Below are positions 1-7,478 of a DNA stretch of 41,705 nucleotides, piece by piece. The notes under the pieces were generated by a model that saw only the letters and a list, made by a program, of their open reading frames with translations, was not told the DNA's origin and searched no databases. The position numbers and the translations under genes are program-made. Each line of letters starts with the position of its first letter. Position 1 is the first letter of the stretch. Source of the stretch: Bradyrhizobium manausense (GTDB lineage: Bacteria; Pseudomonadota; Alphaproteobacteria; Rhizobiales; Xanthobacteraceae); assembly GCF_001440035.1 (NCBI RefSeq), contig NZ_LJYG01000021.1:1-41705 (forward strand), written 5' to 3'.

Positions 1-241
1 TAAAAAACTGTCACGGGCCGTTGCCCGCCTGCGCGCGGTAGAAACAGCCCGTGCTATCCTCGTATCTCGGAGGGTAGCGGCCGTCAGCTTATTGGAGGCA
101 CTAGTCCCCGTTAAAAAACGTGGTCCATGGGTGCATGCGAACTTGAGAGTGGTGACGCCGTTCCTGCGGCGATCCCGATTAGGAAGATGACGATTGGCAT
201 AGCCCAGACCCTCCTGCCCACAATCGGATGGAGGATTTGCG
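1..241 (+). ncRNA. Non-coding left end of IS110; candidate bridge RNA region
   Basis: There is no credible coding sequence here. Members of the IS110 group encode a structured bridge RNA in the non-coding end upstream of the transposase gene, which pairs with donor and target DNA. The segment has hairpin potential: CGCCG at 156-160 pairs with CGGCG at 167-171, and ACGGGC near the start can pair with GCCCGT about 30 bases later. The bridge RNA call rests on family knowledge and position; the guide loops were not identified. Confidence 0.35.
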
Positions 242-1604
242 ATGCCCAAGAGGACGACCGGTGACCGCCCGGAATTGAATCCCGTCAATGTTGGCGCAGC
301 CGCCATCGACATTGGATCAAAAATACACATGGCAGCGGTCGACCCGATCTGCACCGACACTCCGGTACGTGCGTTCGGCACATTTACGCAGGACCTGCAT
401 GATTTGGCAGACTGGTTCAAAGCCTGCGGCGTGACTAGCGTCGCGATGGAATCCACCGGGGTCTATTGGATCCCAGCCTACGAGATTCTCGAGCAGCGCG
501 GGTTCGAGGTCATTTTGGTCAATGCGCGTTACGCCAAGAACGTGCCTGGGCGCAAGACAGACGTCAGCGATGCCGCATGGCTGCGCCAGCTCCATTCCTA
601 TGGTCTGTTGCGCGGGAGCTTCCGCCCTGATGCCGAGATCGCAACCCTGCGGGCTTATTTGCGTCAGCGCGAGCGGCTAGTGGAATACGCTGCCGCTCAC
701 ATCCAGCACATGCAAAAGGCCCTGATGGAAATGAATCTGCAACTTCATCACGTTGTCTCTGACATCACCGGTGCGACCGGGATGCGAATTATCCGAGCGA
801 TTGTCGCGGGCGAACGCAATCCCGACGTGTTGGCGACCTACCGTGATGTACGCTGCCATTCCTCGATTGAGACGATCCGCGCCGCACTGGTGGGCAATGA
901 TCGGGATGAACACGTCTTCGCGCTCACCCAGTCGCTGGAACTCTATGACACCTACCAGGCCAAGATGCTCGACTGCGATCGCAAGCTGGAATCCTTGATA
1001 ACGGCGCTGACGGACAAAGGGGCCAAGCCAGTCGGCAAGCTCCCCAGACCGCGGGTAAAGACCAAGCAGGTCAATACACCATCGTTCGATGTGAGGGCCG
1101 CTCTATACGGCGTCCTCGGCGTCGATCTGACCGAGATCCATGGGCTAGGTCCATCACTTGCATTGAAGCTCATTGGCGAGTGCGGCACCGATTTGAGGGC
1201 TTGGCCGACCGCCAAGCACTTCACCTCCTGGCTGTGCCTGGCACCGGGCAACAAAATCTCGGGCGGCAAGGTGCTCTCTTCGCGTACTCGGAGATCATCC
1301 AGTCGGGCAGCTGCGCTGTTGCGGCTGGCGGCCACCACCATCGGACGGAGCGATACGGCGCTCGGCGCATTTTATCGTCGGTTGTCCTCTCGTGCGGGTA
1401 AAGCGAAGGCCGTGACGGCGACCGCTCGCAAAATTGCGGTCCTGTTCTACAACACCGTCCGGCATGGCATATCCTACAGAGATCCGGGTGCCGACCACTA
1501 TGAGGAACAATATCGTAGCCGCGTCCTCGCCAATCTGAAGCGGCGCGCCAAATCGCTGGGCTTCGTTTTGCAAGCTGTTCCCTGCGGCCCTGAGGTGGCT
1601 GTTT
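1..1604 (+). mobile_element. IS110-family insertion sequence
   Basis: The element consists of a non-coding left part (about 1-241) and one DEDD transposase gene. IS110 elements lack long terminal inverted repeats, so the ends cannot be fixed by eye, and the left end may lie before the window. The right end is placed near 1601-1605, because from about 1605 the sequence reads in frame as the last residues of an IS3 orfA. The element therefore appears to have inserted into an older IS3 copy, and the last transposase codons may lie at or across the junction. Confidence 0.65.
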
Positions 1605-1609
1605 CTTAG
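242..1609 (+). CDS. IS110-family transposase
   Basis: This 455-residue protein is a DEDD/serine recombinase that moves the element by a bridge-RNA-guided reaction. The N-terminal RuvC-like DEDD domain shows AIDIGSKIH (first Asp), AMESTGVYW (Glu) and GRKTDVSDAAWL (paired Asp). The C-terminal IS116/IS110/IS902 domain starts at the helix-hairpin-helix-like IHGLGPSLALKLIGE, and the serine-rich SSRTRRSSSRAAALLRLAA segment probably holds the catalytic serine. The ATG at 242 follows GGAGGATTTGCG, a good ribosome binding site. Length is at the long end for the family. The reading frame is intact, so the element could be active. Confidence 0.94.
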   Translation: MPKRTTGDRPELNPVNVGAAAIDIGSKIHMAAVDPICTDTPVRAFGTFTQDLHDLADWFKACGVTSVAMESTGVYWIPAYEILEQRGFEVILVNARYAKNVPGRKTDVSDAAWLRQLHSYGLLRGSFRPDAEIATLRAYLRQRERLVEYAAAHIQHMQKALMEMNLQLHHVVSDITGATGMRIIRAIVAGERNPDVLATYRDVRCHSSIETIRAALVGNDRDEHVFALTQSLELYDTYQAKMLDCDRKLESLITALTDKGAKPVGKLPRPRVKTKQVNTPSFDVRAALYGVLGVDLTEIHGLGPSLALKLIGECGTDLRAWPTAKHFTSWLCLAPGNKISGGKVLSSRTRRSSSRAAALLRLAATTIGRSDTALGAFYRRLSSRAGKAKAVTATARKIAVLFYNTVRHGISYRDPGADHYEEQYRSRVLANLKRRAKSLGFVLQAVPCGPEVAVS

Positions 1610-1646
1610 GAAGGCCGCAGCCTTCTTCGCGAAGGAAGCGACATGA
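1605..1646 (+). pseudogene. 3' end of IS3-family orfA, cut by the IS110 insertion
   Basis: The frame at 1605-1646 reads LRKAAAFFAKEAT and then stop, which is the typical end of an IS3-group OrfA (a helix-turn-helix and leucine-zipper protein). Its TGA overlaps the ATG of orfB (ATGA). The rest of orfA is absent from the window. If the IS110 element is a simple insertion, the 5' part should lie just before position 1. Confidence 0.55.
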
Positions 1647-2509
1647 AGTTCGCCTTCATCGCGAAGCACCGGGCGATCTGGCCGGTGGCATGGCTATGCG
1701 ATGCGCTTGGGGTTTCGCGGTCGGGCTTCCATGCCTGGCTGAACCGCTCTCCCAGCGCCAGATCCCGCAGCGACGAAGAGCTCGGCGGCAAGGTCAAGGC
1801 CAGCTTCATGGCGAGTGATCGCACCTATGGGGCGCGCCGAGTATGGCGTGATCTGCTTGCCGATGGGGCGGACTGTGGCCTCCATCAAATCGAACGGCTG
1901 ATGCGCCTGCAAGGCTTGCGGGCGCGGCCGCGACGCCGGCGCTTGCCAAAGGACAGCGGCGATCGGCAGCTCGAGACCGTGCCGGCGAACCTCCTTGACC
2001 GGCAGTTCGCCGCAGCGCGGCCGAACCAGAAGTGGATCGCCGATTTTACGTATCTCTGGACGGCCGAGGGTTGGCTCTATGTCGCAGCGGTGATCGACCT
2101 GTTCTCACGCCGGGTGGTGGGCTGGTCGATGAGCGCCGCCATGACGGCACAGCTCGTAACAGACGCACTTCTGATGGCAGTCTGGCGGCGGGGTAAGCCG
2201 GATGCGCTGTTGCACCACTCGGACCAGGGCAGCCAGTACACAAGCGAGCAGTTCCAGCGCCTAATGGCCGACCACGGCATCGTCTGCAGCATGAGCCGTT
2301 CCGGCAACGTCTGGGACAATGCGGCGATGGAGAGCTTCTTCTCGTCGCTCAAGACCGAACGGACGGAGAGCAAAACCTACAGGACCAGAGATGAGGCGCG
2401 AGCCGATGTGTTCGACTACATCGAGAGATTTTACAACACGACCCGCAGGCATTCGACCATCGGCTATCTCAGCCCGGTTGAGTTCGAGCGCAAGGTGGGA
2501 TTAGCTTAA
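1643..2509 (+). CDS. IS3-family transposase OrfB (DDE integrase domain)
   Basis: This 288-residue DDE transposase subunit is normally made as an OrfAB fusion by -1 frameshifting. It shows an N-terminal HTH_21-type region (KVKASFMASDRTYGARRVW) and an rve catalytic core: Asp in WIADFTYLW, Asp in HHSDQGSQYTS and Glu in NAAMESFFSSLKTE. The C-terminus FYNTTRRHSTIGYLSP is the family signature. The frame is intact, but without a complete orfA it can no longer make its own OrfAB, so the copy is probably non-autonomous. Confidence 0.95.
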   Translation: MKFAFIAKHRAIWPVAWLCDALGVSRSGFHAWLNRSPSARSRSDEELGGKVKASFMASDRTYGARRVWRDLLADGADCGLHQIERLMRLQGLRARPRRRRLPKDSGDRQLETVPANLLDRQFAAARPNQKWIADFTYLWTAEGWLYVAAVIDLFSRRVVGWSMSAAMTAQLVTDALLMAVWRRGKPDALLHHSDQGSQYTSEQFQRLMADHGIVCSMSRSGNVWDNAAMESFFSSLKTERTESKTYRTRDEARADVFDYIERFYNTTRRHSTIGYLSPVEFERKVGLA

Positions 2510-2539
2510 CTGGGTGTCCATCAAACCGGCAGCAGCTCA

Positions 2540-2803
2540 TTCGTCGCGTGGCTCGAAGAGGCGTGCGAGACGGGGCGGATCAAGCTTCCGAAGGGTGCGC
2601 CCGCGTTTTGGGAGGCGACGGACGCGTACAGCAACGCGGTCTGGCGTGGCGAGGGCAAGCCGGTTGCCGATCCGCTCAAGGCCGCACAGGCTGACATACT
2701 CGAAATCGAGAACGGGCTCTCAACGCTCGAAGCGAAGCTGGGGGAACGCGGGTACGATTGGCCCGTACGTCGCACGCGGCTACCGCTATTGCCGCTAATC
2801 TAA
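2540..2803 (+). pseudogene. C-terminal fragment of a phage portal protein
   Basis: An open frame begins at the IS3 end and reads FVAWLEEACETGRIKLP, then a Trp/Pro-rich stretch with the order W..G.G.P..DPLKAAQADILEIENGLSTL, and ends near AKLGERGYDWPV before TAA at 2801. This arrangement (DPxKAAxAxxxxIxxGLxTLxxxxxERGxD) matches the C-terminus of lambda-type portal proteins, the dodecameric ring at the capsid vertex. About 400 N-terminal residues are missing, removed or displaced by the IS3 insertion. It is the first of several phage structural remnants. Confidence 0.65.
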
Positions 2804-2814
2804 GGAACGATCCA

Positions 2815-2960
2815 ATGAACGACAAAACGGCCATCCCCCACAAGCATGATCACGACATGGAGTTGACCACAGACAGGGGCTCTATGTCCCGCGTCAAGGC
2901 GCGACAATTGGGCTACCGCATTACTGATGACGCTGACAGCTCGGAAGGTGCGTCCTGTAC
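2815..2960 (+). pseudogene. 5' fragment of an unidentified phage gene
   Basis: An ATG at 2815, 11 bases after the portal stop and preceded by AAGGAACGATCC, opens a frame starting MNDKTAIPHKHDHDMELTT. In lambda-like gene order this is where a head protease or decoration gene begins. The residues after about 2940 look random and the frame runs out at 3081, while another frame becomes protein-like at 2964. A deletion joining two distant phage genes near 2940-2964 is the simplest reading. The gene itself was not recognised. Confidence 0.3.
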
Positions 2961-2963
2961 GTT

Positions 2964-4382
2964 ATGGGGATCAACTATGCCGACTATGCCCCCCAGGGCA
3001 ATGTCAGCCCGGACGCAATCGATGCATCGCTCCGTCGTCGATATGGCAAGGGCCTCTCTGAGGCGGGCAAGACGCGGCTAACTGAGACGTTCGGGGATGA
3101 GAGCCGGAACGTGCTCGGCAACCGGGAGGACTTCACGGCGGCCGTTCGCGAGGCCGTTGAAGCGAGCGGCGAGAAGCTGTCAAAGATGGACCAAAAGCAT
3201 TTGGTCGACACGGCGCTCCGTCAATACGACCTAGCTAAAGGTTCGTTGAACGGCGGTGCTCTCTTTGACGCAATCCTGCAACGTGCCAGCGCACGGGATA
3301 TCCAAGCTATCCTGGGAGACAAGCAGGGCGGCAGGGCGTCGCTGTTGCTGGGGGCCAAGGATCAATACGCCGAATACCTCGAAAAGCTCAACCACGGCGA
3401 AGGCTTCGCGCAGAAGATTGCCGAAGAGCGCATGCAGGGCTTAGCGGCGGCGGTTGACAGGCTCAGCGCTTCAATCGACAGCGCCGAAAAGCAAATGGTC
3501 AAGGCCAACGAAGGTTGGCTGACGCCGCTCGCCGATGCAGGCGCGAAGCTGGCAGGCTTCGCTGCTGGTCTCTCAGACGCTCAGAAGCAGGCTGTCAGCG
3601 TCTCAGCGGGGCTTGCCTCTCTGTCCGGCCTAGCGGCAGCGGGCGCAACCATCGCCTCCGTTATATCGAGCTTCACGGGCCTCGCAGCAAGCGCCAACGT
3701 GGCGTCTGCGGCTTTGACCCGGATGGCTGCCGGGGGCGCGGTGGGAACGGCTGCCAGCGCGGCAGGAGGCGTTGCCGCTGGTGCGGCGGGCTCCCGTGCT
3801 GCCTCGGTACTGGGAGCCGCATCCAAGGGGCTCGGTTGGCTCTCGCTGGGGGCGCTATTCGGTCCCACGCTGTGGGACGAGATCGGCAAAGAGGCTGCCG
3901 GTACTGACGATGCCAAGGGCGGGGGCGCCGCGAACTATCGGCGAAACCTAGCCCGGCTCCGCGCATCACGAGGAGGCGAGTTTGAAGACCTTATCGCCGA
4001 CGACTCAGGGCCGTTTGATCGCTATCAGCCTGCAAGCCCGTGGAAGCGGCAGCGCGGGGCAACTAGCGAGTACCTTCGCCAGCTTGGCGCGTCGGACGAT
4101 GGGGCGGGCAGTTCGTCCGGTTGGCAGGATTCAATTCGCAACGTCGGTCAGTCGTCCGGCTTCAAGGATGTCAGCGTGTCGGGCACGATGACGGGTTCGG
4201 CCGAAGTGCATAGCAATGTGCAGGTCGAGCTCAACCCGTCCGCATACTTTCAACGGCTCGTTCAGCGCGCCGAGAACGTGGCGAACATGGGCCTCAATGG
4301 CAAGCTTGGTACTAGCATGCAAGGCCCCGGCGACAACAATACAAAGCCGTCTCAGGCACTACCGGTGCGCGACAACCACTAG
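2964..4382 (+). CDS. Phage tail tape-measure-like protein, probably 5'-truncated
   Basis: This is a 472-residue protein. The N-terminal third is rich in charged helices (LLGAKDQYAEYLEKLNHGEG). The middle (about residues 200-310) is a long Ala/Gly/Ser-rich hydrophobic stretch with several possible membrane-spanning helices. The C-terminal part has a short beta-like segment (SGTMTGSAEVHSNVQVELN) typical of tape-measure tails. Tape-measure proteins set tail length and are threaded through the tail tube; they usually exceed 600 residues, so this copy is probably the C-terminal part. The ATG at 2964 may not be a natural start. Assignment rests on composition and context. Confidence 0.5.
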   Translation: MGINYADYAPQGNVSPDAIDASLRRRYGKGLSEAGKTRLTETFGDESRNVLGNREDFTAAVREAVEASGEKLSKMDQKHLVDTALRQYDLAKGSLNGGALFDAILQRASARDIQAILGDKQGGRASLLLGAKDQYAEYLEKLNHGEGFAQKIAEERMQGLAAAVDRLSASIDSAEKQMVKANEGWLTPLADAGAKLAGFAAGLSDAQKQAVSVSAGLASLSGLAAAGATIASVISSFTGLAASANVASAALTRMAAGGAVGTAASAAGGVAAGAAGSRAASVLGAASKGLGWLSLGALFGPTLWDEIGKEAAGTDDAKGGGAANYRRNLARLRASRGGEFEDLIADDSGPFDRYQPASPWKRQRGATSEYLRQLGASDDGAGSSSGWQDSIRNVGQSSGFKDVSVSGTMTGSAEVHSNVQVELNPSAYFQRLVQRAENVANMGLNGKLGTSMQGPGDNNTKPSQALPVRDNH

Positions 4383-4456
4383 ACGGAACAATGGCCCATT
4401 CGATATGCTGTCCGGTTGTTAGTTGAACACTCCAATACTTAAAGGAGAAAAGCCAA

Positions 4457-4795
4457 ATGACAGATTCGACAATTGATCTCGGCCAGATCACGACCAGGGC
4501 CAAGACACTATGGGCGGTCGGCACCGCTGCCGTAAGCATCATTACCGCGCTCGTCTCGACCGCGATCTACGTTCACGATCTCATTGGAAGGATCGATAGC
4601 CTGGAAAAGAAAGTCGATCGTATGGCGCAACAACTTTCAGTCGTCAGCCCCGTGACATCAAGACCGGTAGACCATTGGAATGGAACAGAAGATCAAAAAT
4701 GCGAGCCCGGCAGCGTCATGGTCGGCGCGCGTATCGGCTCGGGACTAAACGGAACGATCTTCTGCACCAAGGTGCAACCCGCGGTCACTCCATAG
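4457..4795 (+). CDS. Small membrane-anchored coiled-coil protein of the phage remnant
   Basis: This 112-residue protein starts at an ATG preceded by AAAGGAGAAAAGCCAA, a strong ribosome binding site. It has one transmembrane helix (about residues 15-37, LWAVGTAAVSIITALVSTAIYV), then a short coiled coil (IGRIDSLEKKVDRMAQQL) and a C-terminal domain with two cysteines (EDQKCEPGS and GTIFCTK) that could form a disulfide outside the membrane. The topology resembles small phage proteins near lysis or tail genes. The specific family was not recognised. Confidence 0.6.
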   Translation: MTDSTIDLGQITTRAKTLWAVGTAAVSIITALVSTAIYVHDLIGRIDSLEKKVDRMAQQLSVVSPVTSRPVDHWNGTEDQKCEPGSVMVGARIGSGLNGTIFCTKVQPAVTP

Positions 4796-4819
4796 CCGCT
4801 AGAATACAACAGGAAACTG

Positions 4820-5251
4820 ATGCTTTTTCCAAATACGAACACCTGGCGCGCGGGCATGCAGGACGTGTCCGCCGCAATTGACGAGAGCATGGGGGAGTTG
4901 GTGGAGGTGACGCCTTACGTCGGAACGCCGCTGCCCAACTTCCCCGCGGTGCCTGATCCGTCCAAGGCGGTGACGGTCACCGCGGTTTTCACGAACAGAG
5001 CAAAGTCAATTATCATGGGCGAGAACAGTGGGCGGATCTCTTCCGGTCACTCTGTCTGCCCAATCGTCAGCACGTCCGAGCCGATCTTCACATTTGGCTA
5101 TGGGGTCCTCACGTTCCCACTTAGGCAGGGCTACCGAATTAGGCGGCTTTGCAATCAGGCTTTGTATGAGGTCAAGGACGTGCAGCCCGATGGCGTCTCG
5201 CGGATCGAAGTGACGGTCGTGCAACTCGGCAGGGCGAGGGAAGATCAATGA
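4820..5251 (+). CDS. Phage structural protein, head-tail connector-like (tentative)
   Basis: This 143-residue, mostly beta protein has no signal peptide or membrane segment. It begins MLFPNTNTWRAGMQDVSAAI and contains TAVFTNRAKSIIM and GYRIRRLCNQALYEVKDV, a layout seen in small head-tail joining proteins that form rings between capsid and tail. It lies 24 bases after the membrane protein, and its stop overlaps the next ATG (ATGA at 5248), so the three genes look like one operon. The family call is weak; it could be another small tail or baseplate protein. Confidence 0.45.
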   Translation: MLFPNTNTWRAGMQDVSAAIDESMGELVEVTPYVGTPLPNFPAVPDPSKAVTVTAVFTNRAKSIIMGENSGRISSGHSVCPIVSTSEPIFTFGYGVLTFPLRQGYRIRRLCNQALYEVKDVQPDGVSRIEVTVVQLGRAREDQ

Positions 5252-5580
5252 TAGAGCGCATCCAATACGCGCCTCGCCAAGGCGCGACTTATGAGCCGTC
5301 GCTAGACATCTTGGTCCCCGCGCTCGCGAAGCTCCGCGAGTGCGAGGGTACCTTGAGCGCGCTTGTCCTTCTCGACGGCCTACCCGAAATGATCTTGCCC
5401 GGCCTTGCCTATGTGGCGTCGCGGCGACGGTATGTGCCGCATGCAGCTGTGCAGGCGGTGGTCACTTACTGCGGTCCACTATTCTTAGAGCGTTGCTTGG
5501 GACGGTCGCGGGCAAGAGCGCTGTTGAAGTGCTATCCCAAGAGGGCTGCGCTTTCAGGGCTCGTGAGGTACGACGCCTAA
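5248..5580 (+). CDS. Hypothetical protein, phage remnant operon
   Basis: This 110-residue basic protein is translationally coupled to the preceding gene by an ATGA overlap. It is mostly helical, with a hydrophobic centre (LSALVLLDGLPEMILPGLAYVA) and a basic C-terminus (CLGRSRARALLKCYPKRAA). The family was not recognised. Coupling to a putative phage structural gene suggests a phage function, but no motif shows it. Its 3' end overlaps the convergent TIR gene by four bases. Confidence 0.55.
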   Translation: MIERIQYAPRQGATYEPSLDILVPALAKLRECEGTLSALVLLDGLPEMILPGLAYVASRRRYVPHAAVQAVVTYCGPLFLERCLGRSRARALLKCYPKRAALSGLVRYDA

Positions 5581-6428
5581 CCGTTGAGCGCGCGGACTAA
5601 CCGCCGCGCGACCTCTTCAACACCGAGAGACCATTGAGCGGCGACGCGATCTGCCAAGATCATAGAATAGCGGTACACATCATCTCGACTGACATCGTGC
5701 CATACAGGTAAAATAAGCTTCTGCTTTTCAACGACTTCTCTGGTGAAGACGGAATCGTATTCGCGCTTCGTCCAGCCTTCATTGCTTAAAAAATTGGGCG
5801 TCAATATCAAGACGCACTTTGGACACTCTTTAAGGCCCGCTTCGATGCTTTCGCGAAGGCTATCACCCACTTTCAGCGAGAAGTCATCGTACCAAACGGG
5901 GCACATAAACTTCTGAAGCTGAATCGCGAGCCGTCCCGCGATGAGGTCCTTGTCTCTGCTGTCGTGAGAGTTGAAAGCCAGTGGCTTTTCGAGTTTGTTG
6001 CGCATGTCCCTATAATCGATGCTTCGAAACGTTAGGTGATGGCCGACGCGCTGAGCCTCACGGATCATTTGCTCCTTCCATTCGGGGCGAACTGGCTTTT
6101 CCGAATAAAAGGTGATCCTGCCCGTAAACGTCAGGTCAGTGCCGTGGGTCTGCTCACCTTCGAAACCACCGATCACGCCCACCTTCGTACGCGGCCAATC
6201 CAATATCTCTTCGATCTTGTTGAGCAGTAGCATCTCCGAGCAATCAACGCCCGTTATGTCGGGTACATAAAACCAAACAAACTTGGCATTTGTCTCGAAG
6301 TCCATGCACAGAGTTGCTGTGATCTCCGGAGCCAAAACGGTCCCATCAGCATGTTTCAAGGACCATTGTTCGTTGGTTCGCAAATAGTTCGATCCATCCT
6401 TCAAGAAGTACTCGTGCAAAGATGCCAT
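5577..6428 (-). CDS. TIR-domain protein with a distinct N-terminal domain; probable defence effector
   Basis: This is a 283-residue protein. Residues 150-283 form a TIR domain: strand A is LAFNSHDSRDKDLIAGRLA, strand C is KCVLILTPNFLSNEGW, and W219-E223 (GWTKRE) matches the position of the catalytic Glu in NAD-cleaving TIRs such as SARM1. Residues 1-145 are an unrelated alpha/beta domain (LCMDFETNAKFVWFYVPDI, KVGVIGGFEGEQTHG) not recognised as any sensor family. Bacterial TIR proteins often deplete NAD during phage infection. The position between phage remnants and DarTG supports a defence role, but activity is inferred. The small gene upstream is on the same strand, 15 bases away. Confidence 0.85.
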   Translation of the reverse strand: MASLHEYFLKDGSNYLRTNEQWSLKHADGTVLAPEITATLCMDFETNAKFVWFYVPDITGVDCSEMLLLNKIEEILDWPRTKVGVIGGFEGEQTHGTDLTFTGRITFYSEKPVRPEWKEQMIREAQRVGHHLTFRSIDYRDMRNKLEKPLAFNSHDSRDKDLIAGRLAIQLQKFMCPVWYDDFSLKVGDSLRESIEAGLKECPKCVLILTPNFLSNEGWTKREYDSVFTREVVEKQKLILPVWHDVSRDDVYRYSMILADRVAAQWSLGVEEVARRLVRALNG

Positions 6429-6443
6429 GTTACGAGCCGGGTC

Positions 6444-6671
6444 TTAGCCGGAATACGTGTTGAATCGCCCGTGCTTCACGCCTCGAACATACCCGCGCGA
6501 GACGCGCTCTTCCATCTCGCGCTCTAAGAACTCGGTTGCAATCAACAGCGCCTTCACGGCTTCGCGCGCGTCGCCGCCGCAAGCTGCTATGGCCTGATCG
6601 GCCGCGGCATCCAGCGCCTCAGCGTTGGATTGCAGCTTGAGCGGGGGTGGCTTCTGGGCGGCACTGGTCAT
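6444..6671 (-). CDS. Small hypothetical protein upstream of the TIR gene
   Basis: This 75-residue, mostly helical soluble protein contains LDAAADQAIAACGGDAREAVKALLIATEFLERE, a pattern seen in small alpha-proteobacterial proteins of unknown function. It ends with RGYVRGVKHGRFNTYSG. It is transcribed with the TIR gene, 15 bases upstream, and divergently from darT. It may be a common accessory gene and not a partner of the TIR protein. The 167-base gap to darT must carry both promoters. Confidence 0.6.
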   Translation of the reverse strand: MTSAAQKPPPLKLQSNAEALDAAADQAIAACGGDAREAVKALLIATEFLEREMEERVSRGYVRGVKHGRFNTYSG

Positions 6672-6838
6672 ATGGAATGCGATGCGCGGAAAGAGGCCAA
6701 CCGCGGTTCCCTATTGACCGAATCTTAACTTGTTCGTAGTTTGTTCCGAACCGAAAAGGTGCCGGTGGGGTGATGACACTGTGAATACGGGGGAAAGCCG
6801 TCTTTCGTCTCGAAGCGGCCTCGGCGTATGGTCGCTCG

Positions 6839-7477
6839 ATGTCCAAGGAACTTTTAAACCCCCAGAACGCGTTCATTTTTCGGATTTGCCATAAGAGCAA
6901 CGTCGAAAAGGTTTTGAACGATGGCGGGTGCATATGCGCGAACGACGCCCAGAACTCGAAATATGCGGAGATAGGCAACCAAGAGCTTATCTCCAAGCGG
7001 AAGGCGCACCCGGTGCCGTGCGGGCCGGGTGGAACCCTTGGCGACTACGTGCCGTTCTACTTCACGCCCTACAGCCCGATGCTTTACAACATCAAGACAG
7101 GGTACAACGGCATTCCGAAGAAGCCCATCGAGGACATCGTAATCCTGATCACGTCACTTCACTATCTGACGCAGAAGGGTGTTCCATTCGTCTTCACTGA
7201 CAGACACGCATACCTGAAGCTGGCTCAGTTCTCGAACGATCTAAGCAACCTGAGTTGGATAATTTGGCCAGTCTTGCAAGTGAGAGACTTCAAGAAGGAC
7301 GATATGGACAAGTTCGAGAAATACCAAGCGGAGGCTTTGGTGCATAAAAAATTGCCCCTGAACGCGCTTATGGGCATCGCTTGCTTTAACGACGCGGTAA
7401 AGACCGAAGTCGAGCAGTTGTGCGATTCGAAAGGTCACAAGTTGCAGATCGTCACTCGCCGCAATTGGTTCCTTTGA
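6839..7477 (+). CDS. darT: DarT, DNA ADP-ribosyltransferase toxin
   Basis: DarT uses NAD to ADP-ribosylate bases in single-stranded DNA, blocking replication. DarTG systems also abort phage infection. The 212-residue protein shows the NVEKVLNDGG helix near the N-terminus, R54 in SKRKAHPVP, the YVPFYFTPYSPMLYNI block and E165 in KYQAEALVHKKLPL. R54 and E165 fall close to the catalytic Arg51 and Glu160 of Thermus DarT. Length matches the family. darG follows after one base, the usual toxin-first order. ATG at 6839 is in the expected position. Both genes look intact. Confidence 0.92.
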   Translation: MSKELLNPQNAFIFRICHKSNVEKVLNDGGCICANDAQNSKYAEIGNQELISKRKAHPVPCGPGGTLGDYVPFYFTPYSPMLYNIKTGYNGIPKKPIEDIVILITSLHYLTQKGVPFVFTDRHAYLKLAQFSNDLSNLSWIIWPVLQVRDFKKDDMDKFEKYQAEALVHKKLPLNALMGIACFNDAVKTEVEQLCDSKGHKLQIVTRRNWFL

Positions 7478-7478
7478 C

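Larger units (their letters stand above)
1605..2538 (+). mobile_element. Right part of an IS3-family element
   Basis: The segment contains the orfA tail, complete orfB, and a right terminal segment around 2511-2538 that reads GGGTGTCCATCAAACCGG, resembling the inverted-repeat end of many IS3-group elements. Phage portal coding sequence begins directly after it, so this element disrupts the portal gene. The left inverted repeat and most of orfA are not in the window. Confidence 0.75.
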
